Assembly (NCBI GenBank): GCA_021792365.1
Contig: JAJYUT010000005.1
Coordinates: 469,668-533,667, forward strand
DNA length: 64,000 nt
Source: Pseudomonadota bacterium
Lineage (GTDB): Bacteria > Pseudomonadota > Alphaproteobacteria > Dongiales > Dongiaceae
Direction of reading: 5' to 3'
Position 1 is the first letter of the stretch; each line of letters starts with the position of its first letter. Below the pieces are notes generated by a model. The model had not been told where the DNA came from. It worked only from the letters and a program-made list of their open reading frames with translations, and ran no database searches. Position numbers and translations under genes: made by a program. Shown in pieces: positions 36,375 through 44,976 of this stretch.

Positions 36375-36420
36375 GAGCGCTGGACCAGGCCTCACGGCGG
36401 TCCAGCGCTCGTTTCTTTTG
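36375..36420 (+). terminator. Intrinsic terminator of the oxc-frc-formyltransferase operon
   Basis: Perfect 12-bp stem GAGCGCTGGACC/GGTCCAGCGCTC, 12-base loop, then GTTTCTTTTG. It lies 20 bases after the formyltransferase stop and may also stop leftward transcription from sucD, whose stop is at 36432. Confidence 0.85.
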
Positions 36421-36431
36421 CGGCTGTGATT

Positions 36432-37325
36432 CTACGCCGCGTTCTTGCGTAACAGTTCCACCAGGGTCCGCCCGAGGCGCGCCGGCGAGGGTGAGACGCG
36501 GATGCCTGCGGCCTCCAGGGCGGCAATCTTGCCGTCCGCGCCGCCCTTGCCGCCAGAGATGATTGCGCCGGCATGGCCCATGCGCCGGCCGGGCGGGGCA
36601 GTGCGGCCGGCAATGAAGCCCACCATGGGCTTCCTCCGGCCTTTCTTCGCTTCCGCGGCGACATAGGCCGCCGCTTCCTCCTCGGCCGAGCCGCCGATCT
36701 CGCCGATCATGACGATCGATTGGGTTTCGGGATCGGAGAGGAACAGGTCGAGCACCTCAATGAACTCCGTGCCCTTGACCGGATCGCCGCCGATGCCGAC
36801 CGCGGTGGTCTGGCCGAGCCCCTCGCGCGTGGTCTGATAGACCGCTTCGTAGGTGAGGGTGCCGGAACGCGATACGATCCCGACCGAGCCGCGCTTGAAG
36901 ATGTTGCCTGGCATGATGCCGATCTTGCATTCGCCGGCAGTCATCACGCCCGGGCAGTTCGGCCCGATCAGGCGCGACGCGGAACTGGTGAGCGCCCGCT
37001 TGACCCTCACCATGTCGAGCACGGGGATGCCTTCGGTGATGCACACGATGAGCGGGATCTCGGCCGCGATCGCCTCGCAGATCGCGTCGGCCGCGCCGGC
37101 CGGTGGCACGTAGATCACGGTCGCCTCCGCCCCCGTCTTCTCGCGGGCCTCGCCGACGGTGTCGAAGACCGGCAGGCCAAGATGCGTCGTGCCGCCCTTG
37201 CCCGGCGAGACGCCGCCGACCATCTTCGTGCCATAGGCGATGGCGTGCTCGGAGTGGAACGTGCCGGTCTTGCCGGTGAAGCCCTGGCAGATGACCCTGG
37301 TGTTCTTGTCGACGAGAATGGACAT
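36432..37325 (-). CDS. sucD: Succinate-CoA ligase alpha subunit (or paralog)
   Basis: 297 residues. CoA-binding Rossmann domain ([22 protein letters not shown]) and ligase domain; GPNCPGVM and the phosphorylated-His loop [14 protein letters not shown] are present. With SucC it interconverts succinyl-CoA and succinate with NDP phosphorylation. It starts one base inside the sucC stop. Lying in the oxalate locus, it may supply succinyl-CoA as a CoA donor for Frc, or act on another dicarboxylate such as malate; the sequence does not settle this. Confidence 0.92.
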   Translation of the reverse strand: MSILVDKNTRVICQGFTGKTGTFHSEHAIAYGTKMVGGVSPGKGGTTHLGLPVFDTVGEAREKTGAEATVIYVPPAGAADAICEAIAAEIPLIVCITEGIPVLDMVRVKRALTSSASRLIGPNCPGVMTAGECKIGIMPGNIFKRGSVGIVSRSGTLTYEAVYQTTREGLGQTTAVGIGGDPVKGTEFIEVLDLFLSDPETQSIVMIGEIGGSAEEEAAAYVAAEAKKGRRKPMVGFIAGRTAPPGRRMGHAGAIISGGKGGADGKIAALEAAGIRVSPSPARLGRTLVELLRKNAA

Positions 37326-38548
37326 CAGGCGCGCTCCTCCCCCATGATCTTCGTGGTCTTTTTGATGGCGTTGACGATCTTCTGGGCCGCGTCGTCGAGA
37401 TCGTCCGCGGCGATGACGTTCAGCCCTGATTCGTTCACGATCTTCTTGCCGAGATCGACATTTGTGCCCTCGAGCCGCACTACGAGCGGCACGGAAAGCC
37501 CGACCTCCTTCACGGCGGCGACAACGCCTTCGGCGATGACGTCGCAGCGCATGATCCCGCCGAAGATGTTGACCAGGATCCCCTTCACATTGGGATCGGC
37601 GGTGATGATCTTGAAGGCGGCGGTGACCTTCTCCTTCGAGGCGCTGCCGCCGACGTCGAGGAAGTTCGCCGGCTCCTCGCCGTAGAGCTTGATGATGTCG
37701 AGAGTGGCCATGGCAAGGCCGGCCCCGTTCACCATGCAGCCGATGGTGCCGTCGAGGGCGATGTAGGAGAGGTCGTATTTGGAGGCCTCGATCTCCTTCG
37801 CGTCCTCTTCCGTCTCGTCGCGCAGTGCGACGATGTCGGGGTGCCGGTACAGCGCGTTGCTGTCGAAGCCGACCTTGGCATCGAGGCAGAGCAGCCGCCC
37901 GTCCTTGGTTTCGATCAGCGGGTTGATCTCCAGCAGGCTCATGTCCTTGCTGGTGAATGCCTGGTAGAGCGAGGTCAGGAGCCTTTCCGCCTGCTTGGCA
38001 AGGTCGCCGGTGAGGCGCAGTGTCTGGGCGACGAGCCTTCCGTGATGCGGCATGATTCCGGTCGCGGGGTCCACCGCGAAGGTGACGATCTTCTCCGGCG
38101 TCTTGCGGGCGACCTCCTCGATGTCCATGCCGCCCTCGGTCGAAACGACGAAGGCGACCCGGCCGGTGATCCGGTCGATCAGCGCGGACAGGTAGAGTTC
38201 GCGCGCGATGTCGGAGCCGTCCTCGATATAGAGGCGGTTCACCACCGTTCCGGCCGGGCCGGTCTGATGGGTAACGAGCGTCTTGCCCAGCATCTGGCGC
38301 ACATGGCTCTGGACCTCGTCGATCGAGCGCGCGAGGCGGACGCCGCCTTTCTCTCCGGCATCCTTCTCCTTGAAGCGGCCCTTGCCGCGGCCGCCGGCGT
38401 GGATCTGGCTCTTGACCACCCAGAGCGGGCCGCCCAGCTCGCGGGCCGCCGCTTCCGCCTCGTCGACCGACAGCACGGCCCTCCCGCGCAGGACGGGGAC
38501 GCCGAACTCCTTGAGAACGGCCTTGGCCTGGTATTCATGGATGTTCAT
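37325..38548 (-). CDS. sucC: Succinate-CoA ligase beta subunit (or paralog)
   Basis: 407 residues. ATP-grasp nucleotide-binding domain ([33 protein letters not shown]) and C-terminal ligase domain ([33 protein letters not shown]). It is a little longer than the common 386-400 residues. The start overlaps the reductase-like gene's stop by four bases. This is unlikely to be the only sucCD of the cell, since the usual TCA neighbours (mdh, sucA) are missing, so it may serve the oxalate pathway. Confidence 0.92.
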   Translation of the reverse strand: MNIHEYQAKAVLKEFGVPVLRGRAVLSVDEAEAAARELGGPLWVVKSQIHAGGRGKGRFKEKDAGEKGGVRLARSIDEVQSHVRQMLGKTLVTHQTGPAGTVVNRLYIEDGSDIARELYLSALIDRITGRVAFVVSTEGGMDIEEVARKTPEKIVTFAVDPATGIMPHHGRLVAQTLRLTGDLAKQAERLLTSLYQAFTSKDMSLLEINPLIETKDGRLLCLDAKVGFDSNALYRHPDIVALRDETEEDAKEIEASKYDLSYIALDGTIGCMVNGAGLAMATLDIIKLYGEEPANFLDVGGSASKEKVTAAFKIITADPNVKGILVNIFGGIMRCDVIAEGVVAAVKEVGLSVPLVVRLEGTNVDLGKKIVNESGLNVIAADDLDDAAQKIVNAIKKTTKIMGEERA

Positions 38549-39648
38549 GGCCGGGCTCCCGCCGTGCCCGCGGTCGATTGTCGTTGCCGCTGTTGCATGA
38601 TGGTGTCGTTCCTCCCGTTTCCGGCGGCTGGGCCGCACTCTTGCGTTGCACTGTCGATATCCTTGGTGATCGCCCGGTAGAGCCCCGCGACGATCGCCCT
38701 TTGGCGCACGAGGGCGAGCACGGTGTCGATGGTCGGCGTCGGCATGTCCAGACGCCGGCCGATCTCCTGGATGACGGTCACGAGTGGATCGATCTCCATC
38801 GTACGGCCGCGCTCCAGATCCTGCAGCATCGAGGTCTTGTGCGCGCCGACGGCGCCCGCCCCGTTGATGCGCCGCTCGATGTCGACGCGGAACTGCACGC
38901 CCAGCTTCCCGGCGACCGCCTGAGTTTCCAGCATCATCTGCCGTGCGATCGCGCGGGTACCCTGGTCGGACGCGATGAGGTCGAGGGTGGCGTGGGTGAG
39001 GGCGCTGATCGGGTTGAAGCAGACATTGCCCCAGAGCTTCAGCCAGATCTCGTCGCGTATCTTGTCCAGCACCGGGGCGCGCAGGCCCGCTTCGGACATA
39101 AGGGCGCTCAGCCGCTCGATCCGCGGCGTGTGCTCGCCGGATGGTTCGCCGATCGGAAACCGGTCGCCGTAATCGTGCCTGATGACGCCAGGGGCGATCA
39201 CCTCGGTCGCGGGATAGACGACGCAGCCGATGGCGCGCTCGGGGCCGAGCGCCCGCCATTGCAGCCCGCCGGGATCGATGGAATCCAGTCGCGTCCCCTC
39301 GAGGAGTCCGCCGTGGCGGTGGAAATACCAGTAGGGGATTCCGTTATAGGCCGTCACCACGGCGGTCTTGGGGCCGAGAAGCGGCTGCATCGCCTTCACG
39401 ACATCTGGAACCTGGTGCGCCTTGAGCGTGATGATCACGTAGTCCTGCGGGCCAAGCTCGGCCGGATCGTCGGTGCAGCGCGGATGCGCCACGCGTTGCT
39501 CGCCACCGATGATGAGTTTGAGCCCTTCCTGGCGCATGGCGGCGAGATGGGCGCCGCGGGCCACGAGGCTGACATCGGCCCCGGCGCGCGCAAGCTGCAC
39601 GCCGAGATAGCCGCCGATCGCACCGGCTCCGTAGATGCAGATTTTCGT
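38545..39648 (-). CDS. 2-dehydropantoate 2-reductase family protein, apparent ACG start
   Basis: 367 residues when started at ACG 39648. The first codons read [16 protein letters not shown], the NADPH-binding motif of PanE/ApbA proteins, whose first residue should be Met. No ATG, GTG or TTG lies between the upstream in-frame stop and this motif, and AGGGAGG stands at proper distance before the ACG. Starting at the GTG at 39600 would delete the coenzyme site. The C-terminal domain has the family's KxxxN/S pattern ([17 protein letters not shown]). In this locus it probably reduces a 2-keto acid other than ketopantoate. Its C-terminal about 30 residues are low-complexity. Confidence 0.82.
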   Translation of the reverse strand, partial: TKICIYGAGAIGGYLGVQLARAGADVSLVARGAHLAAMRQEGLKLIIGGEQRVAHPRCTDDPAELGPQDYVIITLKAHQVPDVVKAMQPLLGPKTAVVTAYNGIPYWYFHRHGGLLEGTRLDSIDPGGLQWRALGPERAIGCVVYPATEVIAPGVIRHDYGDRFPIGEPSGEHTPRIERLSALMSEAGLRAPVLDKIRDEIWLKLWGNVCFNPISALTHATLDLIASDQGTRAIARQMMLETQAVAGKLGVQFRVDIERRINGAGAVGAHKTSMLQDLERGRTMEIDPLVTVIQEIGRRLDMPTPTIDTVLALVRQRAIVAGLYRAITKDIDSATQECGPAAGNGRNDTIMQQRQRQSTAGTAGARP

Positions 39649-39786
39649 GGCGCCCTCCCTCGTTTCGCGGCGGCGGATCAGAGCGCTCGCTCAGTCCACC
39701 GGCGCGCAAGCCCGCATGTCTTCCGCGCTCACTAGGCCCCTTAGCGGTCTCTACGAGCCGGCGGTGAGCTGGTGCGCTCTTCTATC

Positions 39787-41958
39787 TCAGAGGAGGCCGG
39801 CGCCGCGGGCCCACTTGTATTTGGCGCCGAGCACCGCCACCGGAATCTCCGTCGAGTAGGCGTAGGCCGGCACCCCGTGCGCGTAGAGATACTCGGCCGC
39901 CTCCTCGACCTGCACGTCGCCGGCGAGCGAGGCGACGACCGGCTTGTGGATGCCCTTCGCCTTCATCTCCTCGATAACGCTCACCACCAGTTCCGCGAAC
40001 ACCATCGGCGGCGTGATGATCGTGTGCCAGTAGCCGAGGATGAGGGAATGGATCCGCGGATCCTCGAGGCCGAGCTTGACGGTGTTGCGGTAGGTGGTCG
40101 GCGGCTCACCGCCGGTGATGTCGACCGGGTTCCCGGCGGCGCCGAAGGGCGGGATGAACTTCCGGAATGCCGCGTCGAGATCCTCCGGCATGGCCATGAG
40201 CTTGAGGTTGTTGTCGACGCAGGCATCCGACAGGAGGACGCCGGAGCCGCCGGCTCCCGTGATGATCACGACATTCTCGCCTTTCGGCGTCGGCAGCACC
40301 GGCACGCCGCGCGCGAAGTCGAGGAGGTCGCGCAGCGAGCGGGCCCGAATGACGCCCGATTGCGCGAGGACGTCCTCGTAGATCTTGTCGTTGCCGGCCA
40401 GCGCGCCGGTATGTGAACTCGCGGCCTTGGCGCCGGCCGAGGTGCGCCCCGCCTTGAGCATGATCACCGGCTTCTTCTTCGACACGCGCTTCGCCACCTC
40501 GGCGAAGGCGCGGCCGTCCTTCAGGTCCTCGCAATGCTGGGCGATGACGTCGGTGTTGTCGTCCTGCTCGAAGAAGGTGAGCAGATCATCTTCGTCGATG
40601 TCGGACTTGTTGCCGAGGCCCACGATGGCGGAGACGCCCATCTTGGCGGAGCGGCTGAAGCCGATGATCGCCATGCCGATGCCGCCGGACTGCGAAGACA
40701 GCGCCGCCTTCCCCTTCACGTCATAGGCGGTGCAGAAGGTCGCGCAGAGATTCTTATGCGTGTAGTAGAATCCGTAGATGTTCGGCCCCATGAGGCGGAT
40801 GCCGTATTTCCGCCCGATCTCCTGAATCTCTTTCTGGCCTTCGACATTGCCGGTCTCGGCGAAGCCGGAGGGGATCAGCACGGCGCCGGCAATCTTCTTC
40901 TCGCCGCATTCGATCAAGGCCTGCGCCACGAACTTCGCGGGAATCGCAAAGACGGCGACGTCGATCGGGCCGGGCACGTCCTTGACGGACTTGTACGCCT
41001 TGATCCCCATGATCTCGTCGGCTTTCGGGTGGATCGGGTAGATCGCGCCCTTGTAGCCGCCGTTGATCAGGTTCTTCATCACCGAGTTGCCGATCTTGCC
41101 GTCCTCGGAGGAGGCACCGATCACCGCAAGCGCATCCGGCTTCATGATCCGGTTCATCTGCGTGACGATCTGCTCCTGGCTCGGCCGGTAGCGGGCTTCC
41201 TTCGGCGCGAAGTCGACGACGATGCGCACGTCGGCGGCGATCGCGCCGTTCGGCTTGGCGAAGATCGGGTTCAGATCCATCTCGGCGATCTCGGGAAAGT
41301 CGCTCACGAGCTCGCTGACGTTCTCGATGATCTTGGCCAACGCGTCGCGGTCGATCGGCTCGCCGCCGCGCACGCCCTTCAGGATCTGGGCGGCCTGGAT
41401 GCCGTCCAGCATCGAGAGCGCATCCTCGCGCGTCGCCGGCGCCAGGCGGAAGGTGATGTCCTTGAGAACCTCGACCAGGACGCCGCCAAGGCCGAAGGCG
41501 ACCAGCTTGCCGAAGCTGCCGTCCGTCACGGCACCGACGATCACCTCCTGTCCGCCGGTGAGCATCTGCTGGACCTGGATGCCTTCGATCCGGGCATCGG
41601 CCTTGTACCGGCGCGCATTGGCCAGGATGGTCTCATAGGCCTTGTCCACGGCGTCATCGCTGCCGAGGCCGACGATCACGCCGCCGGCCTCCGTCTTGTG
41701 CAGGATGTCGGGGGAGACGATCTTGAGCACCACCGGGTAGCCCATGCCGGCGGCGAGGGCCACGGCTTCGGATGCCGATTGCGCCACGCCCTCCTTGGGC
41801 ACGGGGATGCCGTAGGCTTCGCAGACCAGCTTGCCTTCCGGCGCGGTCAAGGCGCTACGGCCTTCCGCTTTCACCTTGTCGAGGACATTGCGCACGGCGT
41901 TGCGCTGCCGGACGGCAGCAGCCTGACTCGAACTCTGTTTCACGTCGGCTTCGGCCAT
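39787..41958 (-). CDS. NDP-forming acyl-CoA ligase (acetate-CoA ligase, ADP-forming, type), beta-alpha fusion
   Basis: 723 residues. An N-terminal ATP-grasp domain (about 15-240; VLKIVSPDILHKTEAGGV) is followed by a CoA-binding domain (KPDALAVIGASSEDGKIGNS, about 260) and ligase domains with the phospho-His loop SSHTGALAGNDKIYED. This beta-alpha order is that of bacterial ACD-type ligases. They join a carboxylate and CoA with ATP to ADP, or run backwards to make ATP from an acyl-CoA. In the oxalate locus, oxalate activation or energy recovery from formyl-CoA are possible. GGGAGGGAGCA precedes the ATG. It heads the leftward unit with the reductase and sucCD. Confidence 0.92.
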   Translation of the reverse strand: MAEADVKQSSSQAAAVRQRNAVRNVLDKVKAEGRSALTAPEGKLVCEAYGIPVPKEGVAQSASEAVALAAGMGYPVVLKIVSPDILHKTEAGGVIVGLGSDDAVDKAYETILANARRYKADARIEGIQVQQMLTGGQEVIVGAVTDGSFGKLVAFGLGGVLVEVLKDITFRLAPATREDALSMLDGIQAAQILKGVRGGEPIDRDALAKIIENVSELVSDFPEIAEMDLNPIFAKPNGAIAADVRIVVDFAPKEARYRPSQEQIVTQMNRIMKPDALAVIGASSEDGKIGNSVMKNLINGGYKGAIYPIHPKADEIMGIKAYKSVKDVPGPIDVAVFAIPAKFVAQALIECGEKKIAGAVLIPSGFAETGNVEGQKEIQEIGRKYGIRLMGPNIYGFYYTHKNLCATFCTAYDVKGKAALSSQSGGIGMAIIGFSRSAKMGVSAIVGLGNKSDIDEDDLLTFFEQDDNTDVIAQHCEDLKDGRAFAEVAKRVSKKKPVIMLKAGRTSAGAKAASSHTGALAGNDKIYEDVLAQSGVIRARSLRDLLDFARGVPVLPTPKGENVVIITGAGGSGVLLSDACVDNNLKLMAMPEDLDAAFRKFIPPFGAAGNPVDITGGEPPTTYRNTVKLGLEDPRIHSLILGYWHTIITPPMVFAELVVSVIEEMKAKGIHKPVVASLAGDVQVEEAAEYLYAHGVPAYAYSTEIPVAVLGAKYKWARGAGLL

Positions 41959-42350
41959 TGCTCCCTCCCGAGGTTTCCTTTGCGCGCCGCCTGAAGCCCT
42001 TGGACCCAAGCTGCCACGCTCGGGTCGGGAAGAACCGGCGATGCGTTCGCCTTCCAGGCGCGGCGTGGGTACGGGATCCCGCCCGCAACGCGCATGCTGG
42101 CGAAGTTTCTGGTGGTATTTGGCATACCAGCGGGCGTGTCTGTCAAGTGGTGTTTTGAATACTTTCGACCAGATGTGCCGACGCATCAAAGCGCTGGGGG
42201 AACGGCATATCGCCCGCTAGCCAAGCGCAGAAGCGCCAGCTGCTGGTTTTTCGAGGAGCCGGGTGCCGGTGAAGCGGTCAGCTAAAGCTGGGCCGAACCG
42301 TAGAGGTGAAGAACGGCAGAGGCGAAGGATGGCGCGCCGGCGGCACGCGC
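41959..42350. other. Intergenic region upstream of the acyl-CoA ligase gene
   Basis: About 390 bases between the ligase start and the end of the second GntR gene. It contains the perfect operator copy at 42113-42129; nothing else is recognised. Confidence 0.6.
42113..42129. promoter_or_regulatory. GntR-type operator, perfect copy
   Basis: TGGTAT-TTGGC-ATACCA, both arms perfect, about 155 bases upstream of the acyl-CoA ligase ATG on the minus strand. It should govern the ligase-reductase-sucCD unit. Confidence 0.75.
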
Positions 42351-43031
42351 CTACGCGTGGAAGATCCCGTGCTTCTCCACATGCGCCGCGAGGCCGAGGG
42401 TGTGCTCGCGGTTCAGGCGTTCGGCGAGGTCTGCGTCGCGCGCCTCGAGCGCGTCGATGATCTGCTTGTGCTCGTCGATCGAGCGTTCGGCGCGATGGGC
42501 CTGCCGGAGCGACACGTTGCGGATCGCCCGCACGTGGATGAAGAGGTTCCCGGTCATCTCCGCAATGAGCGGGCTCTTGCTCAGCTTGATGATGGTCTGA
42601 TGGAACGCGATGTTCGCCTCGGAATACTCGTTCATGTGCTCCGAGAGCGGCTCATCCTCGAACTGCTCGAAGATGTTGCGCAGGGCGCGAAGCTCCTTGC
42701 TGGTGGCGCGCTGGGCGGCCAAGCGGGCGGCCATGCTCTCGAGCGCAGCCCAGACGGTGATCATCTCGATGATCTCGGCCTTGGTTTTGCGAACGACGAA
42801 GATGCCGCGGCGCGGCACCGCGCGGACGAACCCTTCCAGTTCGAGGATGGTCAAGGCTTCCCGGATCGGCGTGCGGCTGACGCCGAGATCCTCGGAGAGC
42901 TGGCGCTCGTCCAGGCGCACCTCCGCAGCATGCGCGTAGATGTCCATCTCGGTGATCGCCTTCTTGATGGCGTCATAGGCGAGGTCACGCAGGCTCGTGT
43001 TGACCTGGATCGGAGCAATGTTGAGGCGCAT
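42351..43031 (-). CDS. GntR family regulator with FCD ligand domain (second copy)
   Basis: 226 residues from ATG 43031, preceded by GGAGAAACTCAC. The winged HTH (QLSEDLGVSRTPIREALTILELEGFV) and FCD domain (IAFHQTIIKLSKSPLIAEM) align end to end with the regulator at 31396; long stretches such as GIFVVRKTKAEIIEM are identical. The pair probably arose by duplication and recognises the same operator, perhaps with different effectors. Its gene lies between two perfect operator copies. Confidence 0.94.
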   Translation of the reverse strand: MRLNIAPIQVNTSLRDLAYDAIKKAITEMDIYAHAAEVRLDERQLSEDLGVSRTPIREALTILELEGFVRAVPRRGIFVVRKTKAEIIEMITVWAALESMAARLAAQRATSKELRALRNIFEQFEDEPLSEHMNEYSEANIAFHQTIIKLSKSPLIAEMTGNLFIHVRAIRNVSLRQAHRAERSIDEHKQIIDALEARDADLAERLNREHTLGLAAHVEKHGIFHA

Positions 43032-43472
43032 GTGAGTTTCTCCGGGCTGCCCGCCACGCGCGCGGCGTGCGCCGGCGCCCTCCGGTCCGGAGTCGGGAGA
43101 ACCAATACGAAGCTTTCCACCAACTGCCATGATCGCCCTATGCTCACGGGAATTGGAGATGTCAGCAAGTCTCCATTCCCGCCTCGGAGTGAAGGTGCCG
43201 AAGCCTCTACCACATTGAAAAACTTGGCGTACGGGATACGGTATACGGCCTTGTGTGTCAACCGTCGCGCTGGCGGTTCGAAACCAGCCGGCGAGGGCGA
43301 TGGCAGCGCAAGACTAACCGGCACTATATGACGACGCGGCAACCAAAAACAGTAAAACTACTGCCGGTCCGCTGAACCCGACCGTCGCCTTTTACCCAAT
43401 GCCCGCTGCAACATAAGGCTGCGGGCGATTGCCCACTAATGCTCCATCTGGAATGGGTCCTCGCTGGACCGC
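43032..43472. other. Intergenic region between second GntR gene and CBS gene
   Basis: About 440 bases, AT-richer than its surroundings in places. A weak operator copy lies at 43232-43248. I see no gene. Confidence 0.5.
43232..43248. promoter_or_regulatory. Weak GntR-type operator copy (8 of 12)
   Basis: CGGGAT-ACGGT-ATACGG, with a strong GTATAC core and the ATACGGTAT element seen reversed before tctC. It is about 200 bases upstream of the second GntR gene, so it may serve autoregulation. Confidence 0.35.
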
Positions 43473-43904
43473 CTATGCGGCCGGCGCGACGACCTCTTTC
43501 TCGGTGACGACGCCGCGCAGCACGTGGATCACATCCCGCACGCTGAGGACGCCGACCAGCGTATGCTCCTCCAGCACAGGCAGATGACGAATGCCGTAGC
43601 GATCCATCTTCTCCATCACGTCCGCGAGGTTGTCATTTGGCTCGCACGAGATGAGCTTCTTGCTCATGAGCTTCTCGATCGGCATCTTCAGGACGTCGTT
43701 GCCGCTCGTGATGAGGGCGCGCACGATGTCCCGCTCGGAGATCATGCCAACCACGGTGCTGCCTTCAGTGAGGACCACATCGGTCACGACGATGGCGCCG
43801 ATATTCTCGGCCACCATCAGTCTCGCTGCGGCGGCCACGGACTCGCGCAGTTGAATGCTGATGATCCTCGTCCCTTTCGACCTTAAGATCTGTGCGACCC
43901 TCAT
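43473..43904 (-). CDS. CBS-domain pair protein
   Basis: 143 residues made of two CBS domains (about 1-70 and 75-135): RVAQILRSKGTRIISIQLRES, IVVTDVVLTEGSTVVGMISERDIVRAL, then KLMSKKLISCEPNDNLADVMEKM and VGVLSVRDVIHVL. Such stand-alone proteins sense adenosine nucleotides and modulate partners. GGGAGGATCCC precedes the ATG. It is divergent from the dehydrogenase gene, and a perfect operator lies in the shared upstream region, so it is probably part of the oxalate regulon. Confidence 0.92.
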   Translation of the reverse strand: MRVAQILRSKGTRIISIQLRESVAAAARLMVAENIGAIVVTDVVLTEGSTVVGMISERDIVRALITSGNDVLKMPIEKLMSKKLISCEPNDNLADVMEKMDRYGIRHLPVLEEHTLVGVLSVRDVIHVLRGVVTEKEVVAPAA

Positions 43905-44017
43905 GGGATCCTCCCGATGATCGTTCAAGGAGCACGCTTGCGCTCCCGCCTCGAGCGAAAGACGGACGGAGCTTTCAAGGCTCCGCGATGACTATCTCCC
44001 ATCCTGTGGGCGCATGG

Positions 44018-44034
44018 TGGTATACAAAATACCA
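44018..44034. promoter_or_regulatory. GntR-type operator, perfect copy, in a divergent region
   Basis: TGGTAT-ACAAA-ATACCA, both arms perfect. It lies 114 bases upstream of the CBS gene (leftward) and 80 bases upstream of the dehydrogenase gene (rightward), so it can control both. Confidence 0.75.
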
Positions 44035-44113
44035 AATGTCAACAGGAATCAGCGGGACGGCTCCGAATCCGCTACCATCGTGGCAAATGGCCTAGATGCC
44101 GACGGAGGACACG

Positions 44114-44884
44114 ATGCCGGAATTTACGCGACGCTTCTCAGTGTCGGGCAAGACCGCGCTGGTCACCGGTGCGTCGAAGGGCATCGGCAAGGAGATCTGC
44201 CGTGTCCTGGCCGATGCCGGCGCCGACATCGCGGCGGTCGGGCGCGACCGCGCAGGACTGCTCGAGGTCAAGGGCATAGTGGAAGCGATGGGGCGCCGTT
44301 GCCTCCTCATCGAGGCCGATCTCGCCACGGTCGAAGGGCCGCGGCTGGCGGCGCGCGCCGCGCTCGATGCGTGGGGCGCAATCGACATACTGGTCAACAA
44401 CGCCGGCGTCACCGCCATTGAAAGCATCCTCGATGCCAAGGTTGAAAGCTGGGACTGGATCATGGCGGTGAACCTGCGCGCTCCATTCCTGCTGGCCCAG
44501 GCGCTGGCGCCGCGGATGATCGAAAAACGCGCCGGCAAGATCGTCAACGTGAGCTCGCAGACCAGCGACGTCGCACTCGACAACCATGCGGCCTACATGT
44601 CCTCCAAGGCCGGGCTCAATGCGCTCACCAAGGCCATGACCATCGAGTGGGCGAAGCACAATATCCAGACCAATGCCGTGTGCCCGACCGTGATCATGAC
44701 TCCGATGGGCGAGATGGTGTGGGGCGACCCGAAGGTCGGTGACCCGATGCGCGCCAAGATTCCGCTCGGCCGCTTCGGCAAGGTGATTGAGATCGCAGAC
44801 CTCGTGCTGTTCCTCGCGTCGCCGGCATCCGACCTCATCACCGGTCAGGCGATCTTTGCCGATGGCGGCTACACGGCGGTCTAG
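44114..44884 (+). CDS. Short-chain dehydrogenase/reductase
   Basis: 256 residues, classical SDR. The cofactor motif TGASKGIG (about 18-25), NNAG, catalytic Ser in NVSSQ and the YMSSK Tyr-Lys pair are present. It resembles gluconate 5-dehydrogenase and 3-oxoacyl reductases; the substrate is unknown. GGAGGACACG precedes the ATG at 44114, which is better than the ATG at 44096. An operator copy lies upstream, and the MFS transporter gene follows after 92 bases. Confidence 0.92.
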   Translation: MPEFTRRFSVSGKTALVTGASKGIGKEICRVLADAGADIAAVGRDRAGLLEVKGIVEAMGRRCLLIEADLATVEGPRLAARAALDAWGAIDILVNNAGVTAIESILDAKVESWDWIMAVNLRAPFLLAQALAPRMIEKRAGKIVNVSSQTSDVALDNHAAYMSSKAGLNALTKAMTIEWAKHNIQTNAVCPTVIMTPMGEMVWGDPKVGDPMRAKIPLGRFGKVIEIADLVLFLASPASDLITGQAIFADGGYTAV

Positions 44885-44976
44885 CCGGCCGACACGTATC
44901 GAGACAATCCCGTCATTGCGATGAAGTGGTCAGTCGGGTAGCTGTGGGTCGGTTTCCATTTGATCCCACGCCCGAG

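Noticed and set aside
40534..41994. 486-codon frame antisense to the acyl-CoA ligase
   Set aside because: The minus-strand ligase has complete family motifs; this is its shadow.
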